64,000 bases of DNA from assembly GCA_018360145.1 (NCBI GenBank), contig SRPY01000060.1, positions 17,176-81,175 on the forward strand, read 5' to 3'. Below are positions 1-10,261 of this stretch, in pieces. Made by a program: the position numbers and the translations under genes. The notes below the pieces were generated by a model, which saw only the letters and a list, made by a program, of their open reading frames with translations, had not been told where the DNA came from and did no database searches. The stretch comes from Claviceps africana. Lineage: Eukaryota > Ascomycota > Sordariomycetes > Hypocreales > Clavicipitaceae. Positions within the stretch are counted from its first letter, which is position 1. Each line of letters starts with the position of its first letter.

Positions 1-2
1 GA

Positions 3-1875
3 TGGAAACCTTCAAATGGCGGCGATACATTCACCTTTGACCAAAGCAATATCGGCGGCGCGCAATGGAGCCGAGCCGCCAAAGGCTACGAGGTTCGCAT
101 CTTGCAACGCAACTCCGGCATCATCCAGCTTGATGGCTTTCAACAAGAAGACTACGAACGTCTAAGCAAGGTGTTTAAGAATTGGTACAGCACAGCGCTC
201 GAGAACAAGGAACATGCTCTTCGTGGCTGGAACTGGGGGAAAGCCGAGTTTGCCAAGGCCGAAATCACATTCAGCGTCCAGAACAAGCCTGCATTTGAGC
301 TACCTTACTCGGAAATCGGCAATACAAACCTTGCTGGACGCAACGAAGTTGCTATCGAAATGTCACTACCCCAGGACTCCAATGATACAGGCACCGATGG
401 TCGGCTCGGCGGTGCGCGTGGTAAAGGAAAGAAGGCAGGTGCCGGTAGGGACCAGCTCGTGGAAATGCGCTTCTACATCCCAGGCACGACGACCATGAAG
501 AAGGAGGGCCGTGGCGAGGGCGGCGAGGACGGCGAGGAAGGCGAGGAGGAAGAAGAGGAGAAGAATGCGGCCACTTTATTCTACGAGACACTCATCGAAA
601 AAGCCGAGATCGGAGAGACTGCAGGCGATACCATCGCCACATTTCTCGATGTGCTTCATCTCACTCCAAGGTACGATCAGGGCCGAAAGTCCCCCCCCCC
701 CTTGTTCTCTACCACGAACATGCACACTAACAGCATCACTCCCTCCGTCTCGCTGATAGAGGTCGTTTCGACATTGACATGTACGAGGCTTCCTTTCGCC
801 TGCGCGGAAAGACGTACGACTACAAAATACAGTATGATGCGATCAAAAAGTTTATGGTTCTGCCTAAGCCCGACGAAATGCACTGCATGCTGTGTATCGG
901 CCTTGACCCGCCTCTGCGTCAGGGTCAGACTCGATATCCTTTCGTAGTCATGCAATTCAAAAAAGACGAAGAGGTCACCATCGACTTGAACCTCGAAGAG
1001 TCAGAGCTGCAAACAAAGTACAAAGACAAACTGGACTCTCACTACGAAGAACCCCTCCATCATGTGGTTGCCAAGATCTTCCGGGGCCTGGCCAACAAGA
1101 AGATTTCTTCTCCGGCGAAGGACTTTATCACGTGCGTACTTTTTCTCAATCCCTCTACACTCGAGCCCTTAATCTACCAGGAAGAAGAAGAAGATGATGA
1201 TGATGATGACGATGGTGGTGATGGCGGCGCAACAAGCGAGAAAACTAATGGACCAAATCATTTAGGCATCGGAGCCAATTCGGCATCAAGTGCTCAATCA
1301 AAGCCAGCGAAGGTTTCCTGTACTGTCTAGAAAAGGCCTTTATGTTCGTGCCAAAGCCAGCGACCTACATTGCCTATGAGCAAACCCAGTCCGTCACCTT
1401 TTCCCGCGTGGGTGGCGCCATTTCTACCCTGTCAACGTTTGACATCACAGTCGTCATGAAGAACGGCGCCGGTTCATCCCAATTCAGCAACATCAACCGC
1501 GAAGATCTCAAAGCGCTTGAGGCTTTCTTCAAGCTCAAGGGCCTGCGCGTTAAGAACGAGATCGACGAGGATGCCAACATGCTGGCTGCAGCTCTACGCG
1601 AGCAGGACATGGACGACTCGGACGATGAAGTCGTAGTCAACAAAGCAGACCGTGGCTCAGCGGATGAGGATGAGGAAAGCGTAGACGAGGATTTCCACGC
1701 CGACAGCGACAGCGACGTGGCAGAAGAATACGACAGTGCCCACGACAGCTCCGGCTCCGGCTCCGGCAGCGATGCAGAAAGTGGCGTGGACGACGACGAT
1801 GAAGATGATGAAGTGGACGACGACGACGAACAAGAAGAGGATGAGCGGCCGAAAAAGAAGAAGAAAACTGGCTAG
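3..1875 (+). CDS. POB3: FACT complex subunit POB3 (SSRP1 family), 5' end missing
   Basis: Histone chaperone subunit that works with SPT16 to loosen and rebuild nucleosomes during transcription and replication. The window opens inside exon 1; the reading frame is already open at base 3 and reads WKPSNGGDTFTF, so only a short N-terminus is missing. Exons are 3-670, 760-1131 and 1266-1875, with GT-AG introns of 89 and 134 nt and CTAAC/CTAAT-type branch sites. In order: N-terminal SSRP1 domain, tandem PH-like domains (GRFDIDMYEASFRLRGKTYD; GIKCSIKASEGFLYCLEK), then a long Asp/Glu/Ser tail ending in a KKKKK cluster. There is no HMG box, as is usual for fungal POB3 as opposed to animal SSRP1. An A18G23 tract lies 30 nt after the stop. 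The family call is firm; the exact splice sites rest on frame and homology. Confidence 0.93.
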
Positions 1876-3142
1876 ATGAAGCACGTGCGGCACGGGTAGT
1901 CCTCAAAAAAAAAAAAAAAAAAGGGGGGGGGGGGGGGGGGGGGGGACCGCGACTGACGTGATCAAAATGGAATAGATGTATTTTTCATGACGGCAGCACA
2001 TCAGCGCGGGGGAACCAAAAGTAAAAGAGTGGAGAGCAGAAATCTTTCATTGCAAGTATGGGAATGTTATCGTACTGGCGTTTGTTTCGTTCTTTGTACT
2101 ACACCCCTGGTTTTGGCTTGTATATCTACGTGGGTGGCTGTTCGGTAGGGACGGTCAGTAGGCTTGTTGGAGGGGAATTCGACTGGGCAGGGTAAAAGTA
2201 CGATGACGTTGGTGCTCTGCATGATTTGTCCCCGGTGGTTAAGGACAGCATACGTAGACATGCGGGGGGGGAACGTGGGTGAGAAATGCGCCCCTACTGC
2301 TCCCGTCACATTCTCTGGCCGTGGGACGAAAAAGGTCGGAATGAAGAGGGCGCCTGCCAGATTGCGTGATTTGACACTCGGTATGTGATATTCATCAAGT
2401 GTTTATCTCGTTTAGATTTCCCATCCCAGCCGCATTTTGATGGCCACGGCCACGATAAACCCCTCCGTGATACCCCAGCCATGGGCATTCGCCTTTGCTT
2501 TTCCGTTTCCCTTTGACCATTTTTCTCGACGGGCCCTAGATACAATACATGACAAAGAAAATACCACACAGGGGGGAAGAGACGGGGAAATTAAAAAAGA
2601 AAAAAGAAAAGGCCACCAAAGCTCGCTGCATATAGTAGTAAAAAAAAAAGCAAAAAAGACTCCATTCCATTTTTCCAAAAGGAAGAAAAAATTCAAACGA
2701 AAAGATGTCGCTGCGCGTTTCGGCTGTCGCGGAGATAACCAAATGCACGAGTTGGACATGGGGGAGCGGGTCGGGTGTAATTGTCCCATACTTCATTTGT
2801 CCCGAAACGTGGCACCGTTCGTTGCATCCTTCACCCCTTGTGCTTTACTCTTCCTTGCTCTTTTTTGTCCCCGAAACAACGACGGGAGTTTCAATACACA
2901 ATTTGTGTGAGAGCCACGCCAAAAAGAAGCCAGGAAGTATACCAAGCGCAGAAATGAATAGTTCCGTGCATACTTCGGAGAAAAAAGCAAATGATTCAGC
3001 GCTAGAGCCTTGCTATGACTGGTGGAAGCAATTTGGCATTGAGATGAGTAGTCTGTTGCCCTTGGTCTTGGAGGCCGGGAGTTTTTCCTCGGGAACAGCG
3101 GGCGCAGATTCATGGCGAACCTGTGACTCGCTGGCATGGCTC
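1876..3142. other. Convergent intergenic region after POB3
   Basis: This 1.27-kb spacer lies between the tail-to-tail ends of POB3 and the CRIB-motif gene. It holds the A18G23 tract and A-rich runs near 2580-2710. Short open frames here have no recognisable protein character. It presumably contains both 3' UTRs. Confidence 0.6.
1905..1945. repeat. A18 followed by G23 homopolymers
   Basis: Eighteen A followed directly by twenty-three G, starting 30 nt after the POB3 stop. The G run is on the sense strand and could form a quadruplex in the 3' UTR. Homopolymer lengths may carry sequencing error. Confidence 0.9.
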
Positions 3143-5557
3143 TTATGGTGAGACCGCTTGAGTCATGCCGACGGCGGAAAGGGTTTCATTGACTTTTTTA
3201 GTCTCTCCCAGCGCGACATTAGCCAACTGAGTTGTAGGCAGTGGTTCAGAGCCATCTGTCAATGTCACAGCCATTTTGCTAAGAGAACTGATGCTGACCG
3301 TGCGTCGCGTCAAGGTAGACCACGACGAGTTGGTTGAGCGGTTTTGCCCTTGAATCGAATTCGACCGGGACGTCGAATCGCTCGCTGTAGTGGATGTGCT
3401 GATTCGCTGATCCACGAGTGAGAAGGATGTGTTGTTTGCCAGAGACAATTCTGCATCGTCGTGGAATGCTGTCGACTGGTGGCAATGTTCAACCAGGAAC
3501 TCATAGTCGCTATACGCTTGCTTGTCCGCTTCATGCCCCGCTTCATGCTGAAGCATTTCTTGTTGCCAGTCACTTGGAATCAATGACAAGGGTGACAGAT
3601 GACAAGTTGGGGACTCTTGAGACGCCGCGTAGCCCGACAACGGCTGGATTTCCTTTGAACCGACCAAGGTCAACTTCTTTTCAGCGCCTTGCGACAACGA
3701 GAATGTGCTGAGAAAGACCGAGTTGGGGGTTTTGGCCTCGGTTTCGAATTGCGTTGAGCTGGTGTTACTGGCCGGGCTTAAGGATGGTACTTGAGATGCT
3801 GTAAGAAGGAGCGAGGCCTGGCGAGTAGGCGAACCAGTGCTGCATTCCGTGTCTAGTCTGGATGGCAAGCCCGCTTGTGCCGTGCCTGGTGGGGTGATGC
3901 TCTCTCGAGAAATGTCGAGGGACGGTCTGTCCCACTGGTAGTCGCAGTTAGCTTCTGCTTCGTGCTCATAGCAGTAGTCAATCAAGTCCTCCCAGCTCTC
4001 GCGCGACGGACTGCTCAGATGAACCGACGTGTGGGCATCTGCGGGAATGAGTCGCCTCGTTTCCATGATACCAAAGCTGCCAAGAGTTTCCGACGCCCCA
4101 CTCGTTCGCCGATGATGAGATTCAGCCAGGTGCCGCAGCATGGGAACAGACTGAGTACATCGGAGGGAAGAGTCATTGCTGGCGACGCTGAGTCTGGATC
4201 GTCGGGATAGCCCATGGTGCTGGTGCTGGTGCTCTTCCTCCTCCGGAACGTCTGGAAGAACTGGATCACAGAGCGGCCACGTCGAGTCACGAGCTGCTGA
4301 TACGACACTCGACAACCGCTTCTCGTCCGGTAATGAATAGGAGCGCTCAGCGTGTGCGGTGGGCATGGATTCCCGAAAACTAAGTTCCTTGGGTGACCGT
4401 TCTCCGGGAAAACTGGGCGAGAGTGGCGATTGCTGATGGAGAGCATTGGTCCGTACCATAGAGTCAATGTTCACGCCCGGCTCGAGCGTCGCCGACATAG
4501 TTCGATGATTAAGCAAGGACTGGCGACTCGATGTCCGAGGAGGCAGCGGCAGAGCAAAGGACGACAAGTTGCCGAGTTGTTGAGTCGGTGACCGTGGAGG
4601 GCGAGGAGGAGCTGATGACTGACTCCTGCCAAGTTTTCCCTGAGAACGAATTTTCTTGGGTAACCGGCGGTGCCCTAGAGAAGGGGCAGTATGATGAGGG
4701 ACAAGAGGTGGGCGAGTACTGTTCTCGGCGGCATGCCCAACATTCATTCCTCGTGGGGACACCTGGGACGGATCGCGACGCAGGTCGTTCAAAGCGACTC
4801 CGGTCTCGAGGGTGGAGAATCCGGTCGGCCCCTTCAACGACACCAAGGGGGAGGCTCGATTCCTCACACAGCCGTTTTCTTTGTGGGCAACATGCTGGAA
4901 GTTGAATGGGTGTGATATTTGCGGTCGTTTTGGGGCAGTTTCGTCGCTAGAAGCCTTTCTCCTGAAAAAGATGGAGGGCAAGATACTCTCTTTCCCTGCG
5001 ACTGCGGGGTTGCCTCCACCTGTGACGTCTGGCGAGTGCGCGGATTCCGTCGATGCATGGGCGCCGCTCTCGCGGTTTGACTTGCCACGGCGATGGAAGA
5101 AGCCTCGTCCAAAGTTGGGTATGCTATCTGGGCGATCCCTAGACGGAGTGCCGCAATCATTAGATCGAATTGAAGCTCTTCGAAGGAAGGATGAGTTGTC
5201 CAATGTTGATTCCAACGGGAGGCGGTCCGAGGAAGTCAGGGAAGATAGCGACGACGAGTCGGACGACGTGGTTCTGTGTCCACGTTGTCGTTGTAAGTGG
5301 GAAGCCCGCTTCATCTGCATGGAGAGCTGCCTCAGCCTCTGGGGAGACGGAGGACCGTCCACAGCAGGTCCGAAGAAATCGGCTATGGCGGCGCTCGAAA
5401 GCTGCTCCATGAGCAACAATGGTTTTGATGGGGATGGTGAGAGATGTTTCGAGGAAGAAACGGAGGATCGTGCTGCCTTTGGATGTTTTTTCGAGGCCCG
5501 AGTGGAGACGGCATCATGGTGGCCAGCATAAAGGGCAATTGTGCCAGTGCCGAACAT
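3143..5557 (-). CDS. Serine-rich protein with a CRIB-type Rho-GTPase-binding motif
   Basis: One uninterrupted frame of 804 codons on the minus strand, starting at an ATG. Most of the chain is low-complexity Ser/Pro/Arg sequence. Residues about 214-225 read ISHPFNFQHVAH, which matches the CRIB consensus (I-S-x-P-x2-4-F-x-H-x2-H) that binds GTP-loaded Cdc42/Rac. A second, non-repetitive block at about 522-542 (WEDLIDYCYEH, then EANCDYQW) looks conserved by composition. A PxxP-rich stretch lies near 318-345. No kinase or PH domain is present, so it is not a PAK. I infer a polarity or morphogenesis scaffold; the CRIB reading is by eye only. Confidence 0.75.
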   Translation of the reverse strand: MFGTGTIALYAGHHDAVSTRASKKHPKAARSSVSSSKHLSPSPSKPLLLMEQLSSAAIADFFGPAVDGPPSPQRLRQLSMQMKRASHLQRQRGHRTTSSDSSSLSSLTSSDRLPLESTLDNSSFLRRASIRSNDCGTPSRDRPDSIPNFGRGFFHRRGKSNRESGAHASTESAHSPDVTGGGNPAVAGKESILPSIFFRRKASSDETAPKRPQISHPFNFQHVAHKENGCVRNRASPLVSLKGPTGFSTLETGVALNDLRRDPSQVSPRGMNVGHAAENSTRPPLVPHHTAPSLGHRRLPKKIRSQGKLGRSQSSAPPRPPRSPTQQLGNLSSFALPLPPRTSSRQSLLNHRTMSATLEPGVNIDSMVRTNALHQQSPLSPSFPGERSPKELSFRESMPTAHAERSYSLPDEKRLSSVVSAARDSTWPLCDPVLPDVPEEEEHQHQHHGLSRRSRLSVASNDSSLRCTQSVPMLRHLAESHHRRTSGASETLGSFGIMETRRLIPADAHTSVHLSSPSRESWEDLIDYCYEHEAEANCDYQWDRPSLDISRESITPPGTAQAGLPSRLDTECSTGSPTRQASLLLTASQVPSLSPASNTSSTQFETEAKTPNSVFLSTFSLSQGAEKKLTLVGSKEIQPLSGYAASQESPTCHLSPLSLIPSDWQQEMLQHEAGHEADKQAYSDYEFLVEHCHQSTAFHDDAELSLANNTSFSLVDQRISTSTTASDSTSRSNSIQGQNRSTNSSWSTLTRRTVSISSLSKMAVTLTDGSEPLPTTQLANVALGETKKVNETLSAVGMTQAVSP

Positions 5558-5648
5558 CCTGACTGATTAGCGCCAGGGGGTGGGGGCGGCCAGGGCAAGG
5601 ACAATTAGACGACAAAACCCTTGGTGCGCGGGGACTGTGTGGTGGTGG

Positions 5649-5679
5649 TTGTGGTTGTTGTTGTTGTTGTTGTTGTTGT
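5649..5679. repeat. (GTT)n microsatellite
   Basis: GTT trinucleotide run about 90 nt upstream of the CRIB-motif gene start, in its probable promoter or 5' UTR. Confidence 0.85.
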
Positions 5680-5929
5680 ACATAAACTAAGTAGCCGGTC
5701 CGCGAACCAGGAGGGCAAATTGCTTTGCTCGCGGGCTCGCAGGGCTCGCAGGGTGGAGCGGAGGATTTAACATATGTACATAATCGGCATCGCGAAAAGC
5801 CTGTGGGCGTCGAATCTAGTACATACAGTACATGTGTATGTACATGCATGCCTACATCTGTTTCTCAGTCATGGCTCGCACAAACGGACGTTTTCCAAGT
5901 AGCTGAAGTGACGAGACAGTGCTGACGTA

Positions 5930-6060
5930 CATGTTGTACATACATATGTACATACATACATGTAAGTACATTAAGTAGGTAGGTACTTACCTATGTTTGT
6001 ATGTACATACATACATATGTAGGTACATGCATGTGTATGTACATAACATGCATGTATACT
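5930..6060. repeat. TACATACATGTA-type repeat cluster
   Basis: Degenerate ACATAC/ATGTAC units with a short AGGTAGGTACTTACCT palindrome inside. Similar clusters recur at about 7400, 8610, 9660, 11455, 36000 and 62750. Confidence 0.8.
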
Positions 6061-6815
6061 TACGCACGTACTTGCACTATGTAAACAAGGAGTCTGTCCG
6101 GGCGTCATGCGCGACTCTGGGCTTTGGATGGATGGCACCGTAGCATAATAGCGGGCAAGTCCATCAGCGAACCCCAGGAAGCAGAGGCTGCAGCGGCGCC
6201 AAGGGTTGCCCGGCAGGGATGTTGAGACCAGATGTCGGGTCGGCCAGGTCTGGATATGGACTCGGCTGCCTGGGACGGTCGGATTCGGGAGAGGATAGCG
6301 AGCGTGGCCAAGGGCGTGTGGTGGCGGCGTTGTTGACCGGGGTCTGCCATGTCCATGACGGGCAAGAATGGATAAGGATGGACATGCTGGACGGCTCGAT
6401 CTTCCTGGTAAGTAGGTAAGTAGCTTTGTTGTGGTAAGCTGTGCGGAACATGTGCGATGTGTACATACATCCATGTACCGACCGATCAGCTGGATCTCGA
6501 CTCAACTTGGACTCAGATCTGCCCAGTGCTGGAAGTGGAGGCCGGCGGTTTAGTCAGTCGTGTCAGAGCTGGTTTGCTGCGAGAGCTCGTTGTGCGTCTC
6601 GGTACTCTCCGGCCTCACGCTTGGAGAGGAGAGGGGGCATGAGCGAGGAGGGCTGGTGGCTGGTGGCTGGAGGCTAGAGGCTGGCAGTGTTCTTGGCAGC
6701 AAGCAGCACGGAACCAATCAAGGTCAAGCTCGCCTGGCCATTCCGGCTCAGTAGGCAGGAACAAAGCGTGCGCTTTCCCCTTTCCTTGGTGGTGCATGTG
6801 GTTTGTGGTTTGACT

Positions 6816-6993
6816 ACTGCCTACCTACTTAGGTACCTACCTAGGTACCTACCTACTTAGTACTTGGTACTTAGTACTCAGTACTTACATACCTACCACC
6901 CTACCTACTAGGTAGGTAGGTAGGTAGGTAAGTAGGTACTTTACTCTAGTGTAAGAAGTAATGCTTGGTAGGCAGGTAGGTACCTACTAGACC
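6816..6993. repeat. TACCTAGGTA palindromic microsatellite cluster
   Basis: About 180 nt of TACC/GGTA units in both orientations, able to fold on itself as nested hairpins. This is the largest member of a family found only in spacers of this window. Confidence 0.85.
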
Positions 6994-7771
6994 GCAAGTA
7001 TCGACTCCTTCTCAGTGATGCCAAAACACACAACACGGAGCCAAGCAGGGACCGCCAGAGCCTGCAGCACTGGGCGCGTCGTGTTATGGACGTGCCATGA
7101 AGGAGTCGCTCGCAAATTCGCAGAGTCCAAACTCAAACCACTCACCCGTGGCCAGCAAGTGCAGAAAATCCTTTTTCGGGACATCCTTGTCCTGCGGTGG
7201 ACCACGAAGCCTTGGGATGCCCACCTGGCTGGATTCATCCCATCAGTCAGTGGAGGACAGGAACCCTGAGAGGCCGACGTGCTGACTCGGAGCACCGATG
7301 GGTAAAAAAAACGGATATCGGGGCTCAATACTACACCCTCCCCTCCAACATGCTGTAGGTGCTTTGTTAGACTGGTTGCCATTGTTCCGCTTACTGATGA
7401 ATACCCATGTATGTAGATACATACATTGCAGATGGTTCCGTGTGTGTCGATGACGAGCCGCCTTCCACGACGAGCCGTCTTCCACAGCATACAACTCTCT
7501 GCCTGCAAAGGACTGACACGGCACAGCCGAAGAAAGACACAAAAAGAGAAGGGAGCAACGTCACCGCTTGGCAAATCTATCCTTTTCTGGTCTTTGCTCT
7601 TCTCTTCTTGTCTCGTTCGACTGGTGTGCACATACCTTGCGTACCTAGGTACTCCGTGGGTGGTCAGTAGCAAGCACTACTCGTTCTCGTTGATACAACA
7701 TGCAACATGCAACATACAACATACAACAGCAAAACAGACATGAGGAACTACCGTCTTCCGCCGCCTGATTT

Positions 7772-7772
<1 letters not shown>

Positions 7773-7822
<50 letters not shown>
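7773..7822. repeat. 50-nt C homopolymer
   Basis: Fifty consecutive C. The complementary strand carries G50, a strong quadruplex former. This is the longest homopolymer in the window. Confidence 0.95.
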
Positions 7823-8322
7823 ACTCGGGCGACTCCCGGGTTCCATGCAGGTACGAGATGGTCACTTTGAGTGGCTGCGCAAAAATGGGCCGTGCATGGT
7901 GGGCAAGGATCGAAAGACATCACAGCCTTGAGACTAGCTGGGCTTCATGTCCAACAGATGGAGCAGGGAATGATGAGAATCCTGCCCAGAGTGGGAACAT
8001 GCGCGCTAGCATTTGATCGGATTTAAGCCCAGCAGCACGAAACCACAGCATTGAAAAGCCACAGATTAGACTGGATCAACAGGGGCCTGCTGCTTGCTGC
8101 CTGCTGCCAGGGGTTCCCACGGTCCGCCACGCAGGGCGCCAGGGTTGTCCAAACCAGGGCCAGGGCGTGCCAGACCGGGCGGGGCTCATCAATTGGCATC
8201 AACATGAACGATCGCCATGGCAGTGAGCTCGGAACATTGGCGGTGGCACTCCGGGAGAGATAACAAGCACGCTCTTCTCCACTGGGTCACCGCAACGTTT
8301 TGCTCGGGGCTCGAGTTGGCTC

Positions 8323-8372
8323 TGGCTAAAGCTTTGGCTTTCGCTTTGGCTTTCGCTTTGGCTTCGAGCTGG
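8323..8372. repeat. GCTTTGGCTTTC imperfect tandem repeat
   Basis: Several imperfect 12-nt units (GCTTTGGCTTTC) in tandem. A separate HindIII-like palindrome series (GCGAAGCTTCGCGAAGC) follows at 8470-8497. Confidence 0.8.
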
Positions 8373-10216
8373 CTTTGCTGCATTCGACTCTGGCTGTGCA
8401 TCGACCACACATTTGGACAACCCCTGGCGAATTGAAACATGAAAATCCTGTGGAAAACAATTTGTCCTTTGCGAAGCTTCGCGAAGCTTTGCGAAGCAGA
8501 TATCCAAGCTTATCAAGACTATTTTTGTCGCCCCGTGGCTCTGTTGGTCATGGACCTTTTTTTTCCCCGTCATCAACTAAAATCCCGAATTGGAACTTGT
8601 TGCGCATACACATGTATGGTATGTACATAATGTATACATACATGAATGTACATGCGGCTTGCGTTTTCAAGGAAGACGTCAGCCAGGCGGTTCCGACGGT
8701 GGATGGGCATTCAATCGCTTCTGCCCTGACAGGACGGACCGAGAACGTGCCGCATGTCTAGTTTTGCAACATCATTTGATTAGCCCAGTCTGGCGCTCCT
8801 TTATCCGAAAGAGATTTGCTGCTGCTCGTCAGTTTTTGCCTTTTGTACGCATAGCGCCGTCTCATCCCTGCAGACTTATGAAAAGGGCTTATACATACAT
8901 ACAACAGCGCTTTTGCAAACACCTTCGCACGGATTTTCCTGGTGGAAGCGAATCCCGAAAAGAAAAGAAGAGAAGAGAAAAGAAAAGAAAAGAAAAGAAA
9001 AAGAGAGGACCCGAATCTCCTCCAAAACTGGACGGAACGCCTCGAGCCGTGTCTACAGCGCAGGACGCACCCGCGCTGTAGTTCACACACTGATGACTAT
9101 GGATACGATATGTACTCCAGAGGACATGCTGCCAATAACAGTGTCGCCGCCTCCAATAAGCAATGAGCTGTGTATGTAGAACGACATGGCGCGGTCTTGG
9201 CCCGATATGGTTAGTTTTGTTGTCATGGTCAAGGGTTCCTGGACCTTGGAGCTCCCTCCATCTGATGGAAGCAAAGAACCCGTCGTTGTGGTCCATGATG
9301 AGGAAAAATTTCATTTAGCGGGGCCATCACTCATCATAACAAATTCGAAGAAGAAAAAAAGTAAAAGCCTGACAAAAAGATGGGGTGTTTTTTTTCTCTC
9401 TCTTTGGAAGAAAGCTTGTGGCCGGCATGTGCGCTGACAGTGGTGTGACCAAACATACGACCAAGAGTTTTCTCCGCAGCGCCTGGACTGTGCTTGGGTT
9501 TTTGACGTCTTGCTGTGTCCGTCGTTCATGCTGCTAGTCAAAATCATGAAAGCCAGGTCTTATACATATTTTATTTTTATTTTTTCGATAGTCGACCGAC
9601 ATTTCCTGGCCCAGCGTGGGCCTGACCACGACCACAAGTGCTGCCGGAAGTCTAGGCATATCGCCCGTGTACATGATTGCACATACATAATGTACATACA
9701 TGCATACATACAATACATATGTATGTACACACATACACATGTACATATTCGTGGGGGCAAGCATCAAAAGGCAGTCGTGGAGCAAACGACGGTAGTCTGC
9801 AAGTTTAGCGCGCGCCGGTTGTTCCGTTGCCCCCATTCGGGGCATTTCGAGCATCAAACACGCGTCTGTTCTTTTGCTGCGGTGCCTATTTCGCTCTGGC
9901 GTCGATGATGCGCCCATCAACCCGTTGGCAGCACAAGCAGCAGCAGCAAAGACGGTTCGACTTGCTTGTTGCATGCAAGGGCAGGGTCGGTCAGTATGAC
10001 AGATGGGGCCCGCCATGAGGCACGTACATTGTACAACGATGGGCCTTCTCTCTCTGGGTTTCTCTCACAAATCGCCAGATCGGCTCTGCCATCTTCGCAA
10101 CTCGATATGGGGAAGCATCGGCTGACCTGCTCTCTGAACAAGTCGACTGTCAAACATCGTCCTTGTCTTGGGCATGACGCAGAACCAAACCGCGAGGGCT
10201 CTGTCGTCATCTGCAG

Positions 10217-10261
10217 CCACGCCACGCCACGCCACGCCACGCCACGCCACGCCACGCCACG
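10217..10261. repeat. (CCACG)9 microsatellite
   Basis: Nine perfect CCACG pentamers, with no coding frame around them. Confidence 0.95.

Noticed and set aside
6987..7673. 228-codon open frame on the minus strand in the gene desert
   Set aside because: Translated sequence has no domain, Cys/Arg/His-rich random composition, and overlaps other frames of equal quality; no splice-linked neighbour exons.
10217..10261. CRISPR-like array from regular pentamers
   Set aside because: A plain (CCACG)9 microsatellite without spacers, in a eukaryotic genome.
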